From positions 38,679 to 102,678 of the forward strand of contig NZ_LQOM01000044.1 of NCBI RefSeq assembly GCF_002101595.1: a DNA stretch of 64,000 bases, read 5' to 3'. Of the stretch, positions 1 to 8,258 are shown piece after piece. The notes beneath the pieces were generated by a model. It was not told where the DNA came from and searched no databases. It saw only the letters and a program-made list of their open reading frames with translations. This stretch comes from Mycobacterium celatum. Its GTDB lineage: Bacteria > Actinomycetota > Actinomycetes > Mycobacteriales > Mycobacteriaceae. A program made the position numbers and the translations under genes. Within the stretch, counting starts at the first letter, position 1. The number at the start of each line of letters is the position of its first letter.

Positions 1-1214
1 AGCTCCGCTCCTTCTATCAGGTCCGTCAATCGTGGGCGGGCAAGGCGGTGCTGGCCAAGCTGGTGTGGCGGATGGTGCGGGCCCGGGTTTTCGGCGACCG
101 CATGGCGGCCATCGGACAGTCGCTGGCGGCGCGGCTGCGCCTGGCGATGAAAGATCGCGGCATTCCACTGTGGCTGAACTCGCCGATGACCCAGCTGATC
201 ACCGACGCCGACGGGTCGGTGACCGGGGCTATGGTAGTCAAAAACGGTGCGCCACGGCAGATCTACGCCCGCCGCGGCGTCATTCTGGCGACCGGCGGAT
301 TCGACCACGACCTGGCCTGGCGCAAAGAACACCAGCCGGTCATCGACCAAGATTGGAGCTTCGGCAACCCCGCGGCCACCGGCGACGGCATCCGCGCCGG
401 CCAGCAGGTAGGCGCTGCCGCCGACCTGCTCGACGAAGCGTGGTGGTTCCCCGCCATCCAATGGCCCGACGGCAGGCTGCAATTCATGCTCAACGAACGC
501 ATGATGCCGTCCCAGTTCATCGTCAACGGCGTCGGGAAACGCTTCATCAACGAGGCCGCGCCCTACATGGACTTCGGCCACGCCATGCTCGAGGGTCAAA
601 AGACTGGTGTCACCCACATCCCGTGCTGGCTGATCACCGACCACCGGTCCTGGAACCGCTATGTCATCGCCGGACATCTTCCGTTACCGAAGGTCCCCAA
701 AGCGCCGGTGCCCACCGGCCGCAAAGTTCCGCACGCCTGGCTGGACTCTGGCGTGGTCAGGTCCGCCACCAGCTGGGCGGAACTGGCCGCCAAGATCGGC
801 GTCCCCGCCGCCGCGCTGCAAGACACCGCGACACGATTCAACGAGCTGGCCCGCAAGGGTCACGACGACGACTTCAACAGAGGTGACAGCGTTTACGACA
901 ACTATTACGGAGATCCCACCCTGGACAATCCCAACCTGTATCCACTGGGCAAGCCGCCCTACTACGCGTTCCGGATCATTCTCGGCGACCTCGGCACGTC
1001 GGGCGGCTTGCGCACCGACGAGCACGCCCGCGTGGTACGCGCCGACGACAGTGTGGTGCGCGGCCTGTACGCGGTGGGCAATACCGCAGCGCCGGTGATG
1101 GGCCGCAGCTACGCCGGCGCCGGCGCCACCATCGGACCGGCCATGACGTTCGGCTACGTCGCGGCCAAACACCTTGTAAGCCAACGGTCAACGCTTATTG
1201 GAGGTAACCAGTGA
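1..1214 (+). CDS. FAD-dependent dehydrogenase, 3-ketosteroid-delta1-dehydrogenase-like (5' partial)
   Basis: The reading frame is open from the left edge of the window, so the N-terminus and the FAD-binding Rossmann motif are missing. The visible 400-odd residues are the cap and C-terminal part of a fumarate reductase/KstD-type flavoprotein. Close to the end lies GDLGTSGGL followed by a segment reading GNTAAPVMGRSYAGAGATIG, which in KstD enzymes carries the catalytic Tyr (YxGAGATIG) and contacts the flavin. The family oxidises or desaturates ring substrates, including 3-ketosteroids. It is the first visible gene of a tightly coupled six-gene operon and its TGA overlaps the GTG of the LLM gene. 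The steroid assignment is inference; a generic FAD-binding dehydrogenase is the safe call. Confidence 0.85.
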   Translation, partial: LRSFYQVRQSWAGKAVLAKLVWRMVRARVFGDRMAAIGQSLAARLRLAMKDRGIPLWLNSPMTQLITDADGSVTGAMVVKNGAPRQIYARRGVILATGGFDHDLAWRKEHQPVIDQDWSFGNPAATGDGIRAGQQVGAAADLLDEAWWFPAIQWPDGRLQFMLNERMMPSQFIVNGVGKRFINEAAPYMDFGHAMLEGQKTGVTHIPCWLITDHRSWNRYVIAGHLPLPKVPKAPVPTGRKVPHAWLDSGVVRSATSWAELAAKIGVPAAALQDTATRFNELARKGHDDDFNRGDSVYDNYYGDPTLDNPNLYPLGKPPYYAFRIILGDLGTSGGLRTDEHARVVRADDSVVRGLYAVGNTAAPVMGRSYAGAGATIGPAMTFGYVAAKHLVSQRSTLIGGNQ

Positions 1215-2512
1215 AAATCTCACTGTTCTACGAATTCGCCCTGCCCCGCCCGTGGACGCCCGACGACGAGCGGATCCTGCTGCAGGACTGCCTCGACGAG
1301 GTGGAGGCCGCCGACAAGGCCGGTTTCTCCACAGTGTGGCTGACCGAGCACCACTTCCTCGAGGAGTACTGCCATTCCACCGCGCCGGAGATCTTCCTGG
1401 CCGCCGCCAGCCAGCGCACCAAGAACATTCGGCTGGGTTTTGGCATCATGCATCTGCCGCCGGTGGTCAACCACCCCGCCCGAGTGGCTGAACGGATCGC
1501 TACCCTGGATCTGCTCTCCAACGGACGCGTCGAGTTCGGCACCGGAGAATCCTCGTCGGTCGGCGAACTCGGCGGCTTCGGCATCGATCCCGCCGACAAG
1601 CGCGCCCAGTGGGAGGAGGCGCTCGAGGTCTCGATCCGCTGTATGATCGAAGAACCCTTCACCGGGTTCAAAGGCGAACACATCGAGATGCCGGCCCGCA
1701 ACGTGATCCCCAAACCGATGCAAAAGCCGCATCCGCCGGTGTGGGTGGCCTGCACCCGGCCGGCCACCGTCCAGATGGCCGCTCAAAAGTGCATCGGCGC
1801 ACTGAGTTTCGCCTACACCGGTCCGGGGCCGCTGACCGAGCGGGTCAACGGGTACTACAAGGAATTCGAGGAGAACGGCGTCCCGGTCACCCCGGCGATC
1901 AACCCGAACATCCTGGCCATTGGTGGCGACCTGTCGATGATGGTCGCCAAGACCGACGAGCAGGCGCTGCAACGGCTCGGAAAAGGCGGCGGTTTCTTCT
2001 CGTTCGGGATCATGCACTACTACATGACCGGTGTGCACACGCCGGGCCGGACCGGCGTCTGGGAGCGCTACCTCGAAGAGGTCGAGAAGGATCCGACGCT
2101 GGCCTACGGGCCGGGGCGCGGGGCGATCGGCTCGCCGGCCACGGTGCGGGAGTTCCTGCGCGGCTACGAGGACAGCGGCGTCGACGAGATCATCTTGCTG
2201 CTCAACCCGCGCAGCCACGAAGGCACCATGGAGTCCATCGAGATCATGGGCAAGGAAGTACTGCCCGAGTTCATCGAACGCGACGCAAAAGCGGTGGCCG
2301 ACAAGGCAAAGCGGTTGGAGCCGGTCGTCGAGAAGATCGAGGCCCGCCGGACCGCGTCCACGGCACCGGAATTCGACGAAGGCTACTCGTTCGGCGGCCT
2401 GCCTACCGGTCGCGGCGGGAAGTTCACCGCGAGCGAGATTCCCGAGGCGATGGCCGAGATCAACGAGGGCCGGGTTCAGGCGGCGCAACGCGCCAAAGAA
2501 CAGCGTCAGTGA
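1211..2512 (+). CDS. LLM class flavin-dependent oxidoreductase (luciferase-like)
   Basis: This 433-residue protein has the bacterial luciferase-like TIM-barrel pattern: an N-terminal strand MKISLFYEF, the TVWLTEHHF segment near residues 37-45, and IATLDLLSNGRVEFGTG near residues 95-111. Such enzymes use FMN or F420 to oxidise organic substrates. The GTG start at 1211 overlaps the upstream stop by 4 bp, and a GGAGG ribosome site lies about 6 nt upstream, which fixes the start. The C-terminal 70 residues are a charged extension beyond the usual barrel. Coupling to a KstD-like gene and an SDR suggests a ring-oxidation pathway. The cofactor and substrate cannot be read from the sequence. Confidence 0.88.
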   Translation: MKISLFYEFALPRPWTPDDERILLQDCLDEVEAADKAGFSTVWLTEHHFLEEYCHSTAPEIFLAAASQRTKNIRLGFGIMHLPPVVNHPARVAERIATLDLLSNGRVEFGTGESSSVGELGGFGIDPADKRAQWEEALEVSIRCMIEEPFTGFKGEHIEMPARNVIPKPMQKPHPPVWVACTRPATVQMAAQKCIGALSFAYTGPGPLTERVNGYYKEFEENGVPVTPAINPNILAIGGDLSMMVAKTDEQALQRLGKGGGFFSFGIMHYYMTGVHTPGRTGVWERYLEEVEKDPTLAYGPGRGAIGSPATVREFLRGYEDSGVDEIILLLNPRSHEGTMESIEIMGKEVLPEFIERDAKAVADKAKRLEPVVEKIEARRTASTAPEFDEGYSFGGLPTGRGGKFTASEIPEAMAEINEGRVQAAQRAKEQRQ

Positions 2513-3333
2513 CCGACGAACTCTGGCGATACGACGGCCGCCGCGTGGTGGTCACCGGCTGCGCGTCGGGAATCGGTGCGCACGTCGTGCACCAACTCAC
2601 CGAGCTCGGCGCCGACGTCGTCGGATTGGACACGCGGCGGCCCGCATTCGAGGTCGGGGAGTTTCACCAGGTGGACCTCGCCGACGCCGAATTGATCGAC
2701 CGCGCCGTCGCGTCGATCGGCGCCGGAGTCGACGCGCTGTTCAACATCGCGGGCGTCTCCTCCGGCATCGGTGATCCACTGCTCGTCGTCACCGTCAACT
2801 TCCTTGGCCTGCGCCACCTCACCGAGGCGCTCAGCCCCACCATGCCGCCCGGCTCGTCGGTGGTCAGCGTGTCCTCGCTGGCGGCGGCCGGATACCGCGA
2901 TCACCAACAGCAGGTGGCCGGACTGCTCAACACCAGAACCATGCCGGAGGGAATCGACTGGTGCCGCCGCCATCCCGACGCGCTGGCCGGCGGGGGCTAC
3001 CGGTTGTCCAAAGAAGCCGTCATCCTCTACACCATGACAACCGCCGCCGCCCTCGGTGCCCGGGGCATCCGGATCAACTGCACCGGCCCGGGCGTCACCG
3101 ACACCCCGATACTCGACCAACTGCGCTCCACGTACGGCCAGGCATACCTCGACGACATCCCCAAGCCGCTGGGCCGGGTCGCCGAACCCGAGGAGCAGGC
3201 GTCGGTGCTGGTGTTCCTGAACAGCCAAGCGGCCAGCTATATTTCGGGCCAGGTCATCTGGGTCGACGGCGGGACTGTCGGTGCGGCGGTCGCCGCCGAA
3301 CTCGAGGAGGGACGCGCGTCATGGCCGGCCTGA
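2509..3333 (+). CDS. SDR oxidoreductase resembling 3-alpha-hydroxysteroid dehydrogenase/carbonyl reductase
   Basis: A 274-residue short-chain dehydrogenase with the nucleotide-binding motif TGCASGIG at residues 16-23, NIAG in place of the usual NNAG, and the active-site YRLSK with Tyr164 and Lys168. The Cys in TGCASGIG, the NIAG and an insertion of about 40 residues before the Tyr are typical of the 3-alpha-HSD/carbonyl reductase subgroup. The frame is open far upstream, but the GTG at 2509 overlaps the LLM stop by 4 bp and gives the right N-terminus. The C-terminus contains ASYISGQVIWVDGG, the normal SDR ending. NAD(P) preference is not assigned. Confidence 0.87.
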   Translation: MTDELWRYDGRRVVVTGCASGIGAHVVHQLTELGADVVGLDTRRPAFEVGEFHQVDLADAELIDRAVASIGAGVDALFNIAGVSSGIGDPLLVVTVNFLGLRHLTEALSPTMPPGSSVVSVSSLAAAGYRDHQQQVAGLLNTRTMPEGIDWCRRHPDALAGGGYRLSKEAVILYTMTTAAALGARGIRINCTGPGVTDTPILDQLRSTYGQAYLDDIPKPLGRVAEPEEQASVLVFLNSQAASYISGQVIWVDGGTVGAAVAAELEEGRASWPA

Positions 3334-4310
3334 GCGACTTTCGCCGGCTCGCGCGCGAGGTCAGCAACTGGGGCCGCTGGGGCGACGACGACGAGCTGGG
3401 AACCTTGAACTTCATCGACGCGGACAAGGTCGCCCACGCCGCAAGCCTGGTCAAGCACGGCAAAGTGTTCCCGCTCGGTGTGGACTTCGGCTCGGCCGGC
3501 CCGCAGGGAGCGTTTCAGTTCCGGCACAACCCGATCCACGTCATGACCGTCGACGGCGGCGACGCCGCCACCCTGGCGCAGTACGGGCCGAAGTGGACCC
3601 GCAACTCGGTCGCGCAAGAGGTGAGCGGTTATTTCGAAGACGGCCTGCTGCGCTTCAACGACGACATGATCATCATGCCGCTGCAGGCAGCCACCCAATG
3701 GGATGCGCTGTCCCACGTGTACTACGAGGACCAGCTCTACAACGGCTTCCCGGCCAGTTCGGTCACCAGCTACGGCGCCTTTCACTGCGGCATCGACAAG
3801 GTCGACGGCAAGGGCATCACCTCGCGCGGTGTGCTGCTGGACCTGGTGCGGCATCGCGGCGCGGACACCTTTCTAGAGCATGGCAACCCGATCACGCCCG
3901 AAGAGCTCGACGACGTCGTCCGCGCGCAGGGCGTGACGATCGGCCGGGGCGACATCGTGTTGATCCGGACCGGTTGGTGGGCACGGTTTTTGGTCACCGG
4001 TGACGGCAGTGAGCCGGGTGCGGGACTGGACTGGCGCTGCGCCTCGTGGTTCCACGACCACGACGTGGCGGCGGTGGCCGCCGACAACCTGATGGTCGAA
4101 GACCCGGTGTCCGGTGTTGAGGGAACCTTTTTGCCGATGCACATGCTGTGCCTGCGCGACATGGGCCTGATGCTCGGCGAGTACTGGGATCTGACCGCGC
4201 TGGCAGCGGACTGCGCGGCCGACGGCGTCTACGAGTTTCAGCTCGTCGCGCCGCCGTTGAGGGTCGTCGGTGCGGTGGGCTCGCCGGTGAATCCGATCGC
4301 GATCAAGTAG
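3321..4310 (+). CDS. Cyclase-family (kynurenine-formamidase-like) hydrolase
   Basis: A 329-residue protein of the PF04199 'cyclase' family, metal-dependent hydrolases acting on amides and lactone-like bonds. The usual metal motif HxGTHxDxxxH appears as QAATQWDALSH near residues 118-128, the Gln variant found in many bacterial members: the first His and the His of GTH are replaced while Asp and the last His remain. It starts at ATG 3321, inside the end of the SDR gene (13-bp overlap). In this operon it could open a ring or lactone made by the preceding oxidoreductases, which is inference from position. Confidence 0.83.
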   Translation: MAGLSDFRRLAREVSNWGRWGDDDELGTLNFIDADKVAHAASLVKHGKVFPLGVDFGSAGPQGAFQFRHNPIHVMTVDGGDAATLAQYGPKWTRNSVAQEVSGYFEDGLLRFNDDMIIMPLQAATQWDALSHVYYEDQLYNGFPASSVTSYGAFHCGIDKVDGKGITSRGVLLDLVRHRGADTFLEHGNPITPEELDDVVRAQGVTIGRGDIVLIRTGWWARFLVTGDGSEPGAGLDWRCASWFHDHDVAAVAADNLMVEDPVSGVEGTFLPMHMLCLRDMGLMLGEYWDLTALAADCAADGVYEFQLVAPPLRVVGAVGSPVNPIAIK

Positions 4311-4312
4311 GG

Positions 4313-4897
4313 ATGAAGATGACACAAGTTGTTGGGCCACTGGTGGTCGGGGTCGGCGGCACGCTGCGATCGAACTCGTCGACCGAGCGGGCCTTGCGGC
4401 ACTGCCTAAAAGCCGTTGAGCGCCAGGGCGGCCGCACCAAACTGTACTGCGGCGAGGACATCGAGCTGCCGATGTACAACCCGCACGATCCGGCCCGCAC
4501 CGACAAAGCCGTCGAGTTGATCGGCGCATTGCGGCAGGCCGATGCCGTCGTCGTCGCGTCACCCGGATACCACGGCGGGGTCTCCGGGCTGGTGAAAAAC
4601 GCGCTGGACTACATCGAGGATATGCGTGACGACTCCCGGGTCTATCTCGACAACAAGCCGTGGGGCTGTATCAGCTGCGCCTACGGGTGGCAGGCGGCGG
4701 TTGGCACGCTGGATCAGCTCCGGGCGATCGGTCATGCGTTGCGCGCCTGGCCGACTCCGCTGGGCGTCGCGATCAACTCGGCAGACCAGATCTGGGACGA
4801 GGCCGGTGGACTGGCGGACGCCGCGGTGCGGGCGCAGCTGGATCTGCTGGCCTCGCAGGTGCTCACGTTCGCGCGATCGGCCCCGGGCACGGCATGA
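4313..4897 (+). CDS. NADPH-dependent FMN reductase / flavodoxin-fold protein
   Basis: A 194-residue flavodoxin-like reductase. It has GVGGTLRSNSSTERAL near the N-terminus for the flavin phosphate and SPGYHGGVSGLVKNALDYIE near residues 83-102, the family signature around the isoalloxazine ring. ATG 4313 begins 2 nt after the previous stop; a second ATG at 4319 is possible. A likely role is to supply reduced FMN to the LLM oxidoreductase encoded in the same operon. Its TGA overlaps the ATG of the alpha/beta hydrolase. Confidence 0.85.
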   Translation: MKMTQVVGPLVVGVGGTLRSNSSTERALRHCLKAVERQGGRTKLYCGEDIELPMYNPHDPARTDKAVELIGALRQADAVVVASPGYHGGVSGLVKNALDYIEDMRDDSRVYLDNKPWGCISCAYGWQAAVGTLDQLRAIGHALRAWPTPLGVAINSADQIWDEAGGLADAAVRAQLDLLASQVLTFARSAPGTA

Positions 4898-5715
4898 ACT
4901 CCTGGCAGCGCAGGACCGTCGTCGTCGACGGGCTGGTCACCAGCTATCTGGAAGCCGGCGCCGGCGAGCCGGTGGTCCTGCTGCACGGCGGAGAATTCGG
5001 CGCCAGCGCCGAAATCGGTTGGGAGCACACTATTCCCGCGCTCGCCGAGCATTACCGTGTGCTGGCGCCGGACATGCTGGGCTTCGGTGAGACGGCCAAA
5101 GTCGTCGACTTCAACGACGGACGCGGAATGCGGATCCGCCACGTCGCGCGGTTCTGCGCCGAAATGGGCGTCGAATCGGCACATTTCGTCGGTAACTCGA
5201 TGGGTGCCATCAACCTGCTCGTCGACGCCACCTCCGACGCGCCGCTGCTGCCGGCGCGCAGCATCGTGACCATGTGCGGCGGCGGCGAGATCCAGCGCAA
5301 CCAGCACATGGAAGCGCTGTACGACTACGACGCCACTAGCGAGGGCATGCGCCGCATCGTCGAGGCGCTGTTTTCCGATCCCGCCTACCCGGCCGACGAC
5401 GAGTATGTGCGGCGACGCCACGAATCGGCCACCGCGCCCGGTGCCTGGGAGGCCGTCGCGGCGGCGCGGTTTCGCCGGCCCGGCGCGCCCCCGCCGCCTG
5501 CGCCGTCGAGTCAGCGGGCATACGGACGCATCTCGGTTCCAACGCTGGTCGTCGAGGGCGCATGCGACAAGCTGCTGCCGCTCGGCTGGGCCAAAGAAAT
5601 CGCCGACCAAATCCCCGACGGTCGCTCGGCGGTGGTCGAGGCGGCGGGCCACTGTCCACAGATCGAGCAACCGGAGATCGTCAACCAGCTACTTCTGGAC
5701 TTCCTCCGTGCGTGA
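4894..5715 (+). CDS. Alpha/beta hydrolase (meta-cleavage-product-hydrolase-like)
   Basis: A 273-residue alpha/beta hydrolase. The oxyanion strand ends in LLHGG near residues 29-33, the nucleophile elbow is GNSMG with Ser102, the acid is in GACDK, and the catalytic His253 lies in AGHCPQIEQPE. The length, the GNSMGG-like elbow and the segment LAPDMLGFG recall C-C bond hydrolases of the MhpC/HsaD type, which cleave vinylogous diketones from ring fission. The ATGA overlap at 4894 fixes the start. It is the last gene of the operon, and its final 35 bp are overlapped by the opposite-strand vapC. Confidence 0.87.
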   Translation: MNSWQRRTVVVDGLVTSYLEAGAGEPVVLLHGGEFGASAEIGWEHTIPALAEHYRVLAPDMLGFGETAKVVDFNDGRGMRIRHVARFCAEMGVESAHFVGNSMGAINLLVDATSDAPLLPARSIVTMCGGGEIQRNQHMEALYDYDATSEGMRRIVEALFSDPAYPADDEYVRRRHESATAPGAWEAVAAARFRRPGAPPPPAPSSQRAYGRISVPTLVVEGACDKLLPLGWAKEIADQIPDGRSAVVEAAGHCPQIEQPEIVNQLLLDFLRA

Positions 5716-6142
5716 TCGGATCCCACACCCGCGAGAACCCGAAGTCGTTGAAGTCGTTGATGTTTCGCGTGGCGAACTCATCGACACCGTGGTGGCGCAA
5801 TGTCAGCGCCAGTCGCGCGTCGAATAGGCGCCGACGAGCAATTCCGGGCGTGGCCGCCCGTACCCATACATCGTTCATCACCGGGGCATTCTCGATGAGC
5901 GCCCACAGCCGGTTACGGCGATACGCCTGACAGACCTCTGCTGCCTCGGGGCCATCGAGCGGTCGCGTCACCACCGCCGGATTCCGCAGCAGTTGATACA
6001 GCTCGATGAGCACGAGCTCACAGACCGCGACGTCGGTCCGACTTGCGCACTCGACGAGGAACCTTGAGGCGGCGGCATGTTCGGGACAATCCTGATTTTG
6101 GGCATACAGCAGGACATTCGTATCGATCGAGAGCACGGCCAC
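5681..6142 (-). CDS. vapC: VapC-type PIN-domain ribonuclease toxin
   Basis: A 153-residue PIN-domain protein. The N-terminus reads MAVLSIDTNVLLYA with the first catalytic Asp7, Glu47 sits in LVLIELYQ, a later acid is in the FDARLA segment, and ATRNINDF is the usual end motif. These acids bind Mg/Mn in toxins that cut RNA. The GTG start at 6142 directly abuts the vapB stop (0 nt), the standard antitoxin-toxin order. The gene is convergent with the alpha/beta hydrolase and overlaps its last 35 bp, so the hydrolase stop lies within the vapC 3' end. The specific RNA target cannot be predicted. Confidence 0.9.
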   Translation of the reverse strand: MAVLSIDTNVLLYAQNQDCPEHAAASRFLVECASRTDVAVCELVLIELYQLLRNPAVVTRPLDGPEAAEVCQAYRRNRLWALIENAPVMNDVWVRAATPGIARRRLFDARLALTLRHHGVDEFATRNINDFNDFGFSRVWDPITHGGSPEVAG

Positions 6143-6376
6143 TCACGCTTCGTTGGCGAGCTCGCGCCACGCGTCGTCGGACACCCGAAACGGGCCGAGC
6201 CGACGCGGGGCGGGCGGCTGCCAGGCATCGCCCGCCACGTCGCGTTTCGGGTAGATCCGCACCATGTGCTCAAGCCCGCGACGCACGACCTCGGCAAGGG
6301 TCATTTCGTGCTCCTGCGCAACTCGCTTGGCGTCACGATAAAGCTCATCCGGCAGTTGGATTTGCGTGCGAATCAT
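6143..6376 (-). CDS. vapB: VapB-type ribbon-helix-helix antitoxin
   Basis: A 77-residue antitoxin. MIRTQIQLPDELYRDAKRVA is a classic ribbon-helix-helix beta strand and first helix, followed by HEMTLAEVVRRGLEHMV as the second helix; the tail should wrap the toxin. It precedes vapC with no gap. Upstream on the minus strand, the sequence from 6377 to about 6400 is AT-rich and repeats GATG several times immediately before the ATG, which would suit an autoregulatory operator and a leaderless or short-leader transcript. That operator reading is inference. Confidence 0.9.
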   Translation of the reverse strand: MIRTQIQLPDELYRDAKRVAQEHEMTLAEVVRRGLEHMVRIYPKRDVAGDAWQPPAPRRLGPFRVSDDAWRELANEA

Positions 6377-6572
6377 ACATCAAATTTACATCTGCATCTA
6401 AAAGGCATCAACGTCCGGCGAACTGTCGAGAATCGCCATTGACTTCGTTCCGACGACTGCAGCGTGTCTCGTGGGTTTGATGTGATTTTTGCTACATAGT
6501 GTGGCCTATGGGAAACGTGTGTTGTCACATAGCCTGCTGCCCAACGCACCCCAGAAGATCGGCGACGCAGCG
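6377..6572. other. Divergent intergenic region, vapBC / mce operon
   Basis: This 196-bp stretch must contain the vapBC promoter and the promoter of the 9.7-kb mce operon. ACATAG occurs at 6494-6499 and again at 6527-6532 in similar surroundings (TTGCTACATAG and TTGTCACATAG), a possible regulator repeat. The first in-frame start-like codons of yrbEA (TTG 6489, GTG 6501, GTG 6519) also fall here, so the 5' boundary of the operon is uncertain. No palindrome longer than 6 bp per arm was seen. Confidence 0.4.
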
Positions 6573-7382
6573 GTGACGACCGCGACACCCACGTCGACGC
6601 GGATCACCGAGTACGTCCGCGACCAGCTCACGCCCCCGCTGGCGACGGTCGGTGGTTTCGCCCGGATGTGTGTGCTGACCGGGAAGGCGCTATTCCGGGT
6701 GCCTTTCCATTGGCGCGAAACCATCTACCAGTGCTGGTTCATCATGCGGGTCGCGCTGCTGCCCACCATCGCGGTCTCGATCCCGCTGACCGTGCTGATC
6801 GTCTTCACGCTCAACACCCTGCTGTCGGCGTTCGGCGCCGCCGACCTGTCCGGTGCCGGCGCGGCGCTGGGCGCGGTCACCCAGCTGGGGCCGCTGACCA
6901 CCGTGCTGGTAGTCGCCGGGGCCGGGTCGACGGCCATCTGCGCCGACCTGGGTGCCCGCACCATCCGCGAGGAGATCGACGCGATGGAGGTGCTCGGGAT
7001 CGACCCGATCCACCGGCTCGTGGTGCCGCGGGTCGTCGCCGCCATCTTCGTCGCCACGCTGCTCAACGGCACCGTGATCACCATCGGCCTGATCGGCGGC
7101 TTCTTTTTCGGCGTCAAGCTCCAAAACGTCTCGGGCGGCGCCTATCTCGCCACGCTGACGCTGGTCACCGGTCTGCCCGAAGTGGTCATCGCAATGGTCA
7201 AGTCGGCGATATTCGGGGTGATCGCCGGTTTGGTGGGCTGCTACCGCGGCCTGACCACCAAGGGCGGTCCCAAGGGCGTCGGCATCGCGGTCAACGAGAC
7301 GCTGGTGTTGTGCGTGCTCGCGCTATTCGCGGTCAACGTGGTGCTGACGACCATCGGTGTGCGGTTCGGAACGGGCCGCTGA
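6573..7382 (+). CDS. yrbEA: YrbE/MlaE-family permease subunit A of the Mce transporter
   Basis: A 269-residue MlaE-type integral membrane protein with five or six hydrophobic segments. The cytoplasmic coupling loop reads GARTIREEIDAMEVLGIDPI, the EQ-loop equivalent that docks the MceG/Mkl ATPase. It forms the inner-membrane channel of the Mce lipid importer together with YrbEB. The frame is open to 6489, but GTG 6573 gives an N-terminus (VTTATPTSTRITEYVRDQL) that lines up with mycobacterial YrbE1A as I recall it; GTG 6519 and 6501 are alternatives. It is the first gene of an eight-gene mce operon. Confidence 0.92.
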   Translation: MTTATPTSTRITEYVRDQLTPPLATVGGFARMCVLTGKALFRVPFHWRETIYQCWFIMRVALLPTIAVSIPLTVLIVFTLNTLLSAFGAADLSGAGAALGAVTQLGPLTTVLVVAGAGSTAICADLGARTIREEIDAMEVLGIDPIHRLVVPRVVAAIFVATLLNGTVITIGLIGGFFFGVKLQNVSGGAYLATLTLVTGLPEVVIAMVKSAIFGVIAGLVGCYRGLTTKGGPKGVGIAVNETLVLCVLALFAVNVVLTTIGVRFGTGR

Positions 7383-7383
7383 G

Positions 7384-8253
7384 ATGTCCACTGCCACAGT
7401 CATACGCGCCCGTTACCCGCGCACCACCGCCAGCGTCGAGCACTATGTCGGCGGTGTCACTCGGGCCATCAGCCGGGCCGGGCAGATGACCCGGTTCGCG
7501 CTCGCCGGCAGTTGGTCGATCGGGTGGGCGCTGCGCCGCTACCGCCGGGAGACCCTGCGGCTGATCGCCCAGATCGGCATGGGCACCGGCGCGATGGCCG
7601 TCATCGGCGGCACCGCGTCGATCATCGGTTTCACCACGCTGTCCGGCGGCTCGCTGATCGCGATCCAGGGCTTCGCGTCGCTGGGCAACATCGGCGTCGA
7701 GGCGTTCACCGGATTCTTCGCAGCGCTGGCCAACGTCCGCGTCGTCACCGCGGTCGTCACCGGCGTCGCGCTGGCGGCGACCGTCGGTGCCGGCGCCACA
7801 GCCGAATTGGGCGCCATGCGGATCAGCGAGGAGATCGACGCCCTCGAGGTGATGGGCATCAAGTCGATCGCGTTCCTGGTGTCGACCCGTCTGATGGCGG
7901 GGCTGGTGGTGGTCGTCCCGCTGTACGCGATGGCACTCGTCATGTCGTTTCTGTCCGGACAGACCGTCACGACGCTGTTCTACGGACAGTCGGTCGGCAC
8001 CTACGAGCACTACTTCCGGACATTCCTGCGCACCGAGGACGTGTTCTGGTCGGGGGCGGAGGTCATCGTCATGGCGGTGATCGTGATGATCACCCACTGC
8101 TATTACGGATACACCGCCAGCGGCGGTCCGGTCGGGGTGGGCGAGGCGGTCGGCCGGTCGATGCGTTTCTCGCTGGTGTCGACCGTGATCGTGGTCCTGC
8201 TGACCTCGCTTGCGCTCTACGGCGTCGACCCGAACTTCAACCTCACGGTGTAG
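7384..8253 (+). CDS. yrbEB: YrbE/MlaE-family permease subunit B of the Mce transporter
   Basis: A 289-residue membrane permease, the second MlaE-like subunit. Its EQ-loop equivalent is MRISEEIDALEVMGIKSI, and it ends in LALYGVDPNFNLTV, typical of YrbE1B/2B. ATG 7384 follows the yrbEA stop by 1 nt. With YrbEA it should form the heterodimeric channel that receives lipid from the Mce hexamer and is powered by an ATPase encoded elsewhere; no MceG gene is in this window. Confidence 0.93.
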   Translation: MSTATVIRARYPRTTASVEHYVGGVTRAISRAGQMTRFALAGSWSIGWALRRYRRETLRLIAQIGMGTGAMAVIGGTASIIGFTTLSGGSLIAIQGFASLGNIGVEAFTGFFAALANVRVVTAVVTGVALAATVGAGATAELGAMRISEEIDALEVMGIKSIAFLVSTRLMAGLVVVVPLYAMALVMSFLSGQTVTTLFYGQSVGTYEHYFRTFLRTEDVFWSGAEVIVMAVIVMITHCYYGYTASGGPVGVGEAVGRSMRFSLVSTVIVVLLTSLALYGVDPNFNLTV

Positions 8254-8258
8254 CCGCC

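Noticed and set aside
1220..2488. A 422-codon minus-strand frame opposite the LLM gene
   Set aside because: It has no family motifs and a shadow-like composition, and lies wholly antisense to a well-supported gene.
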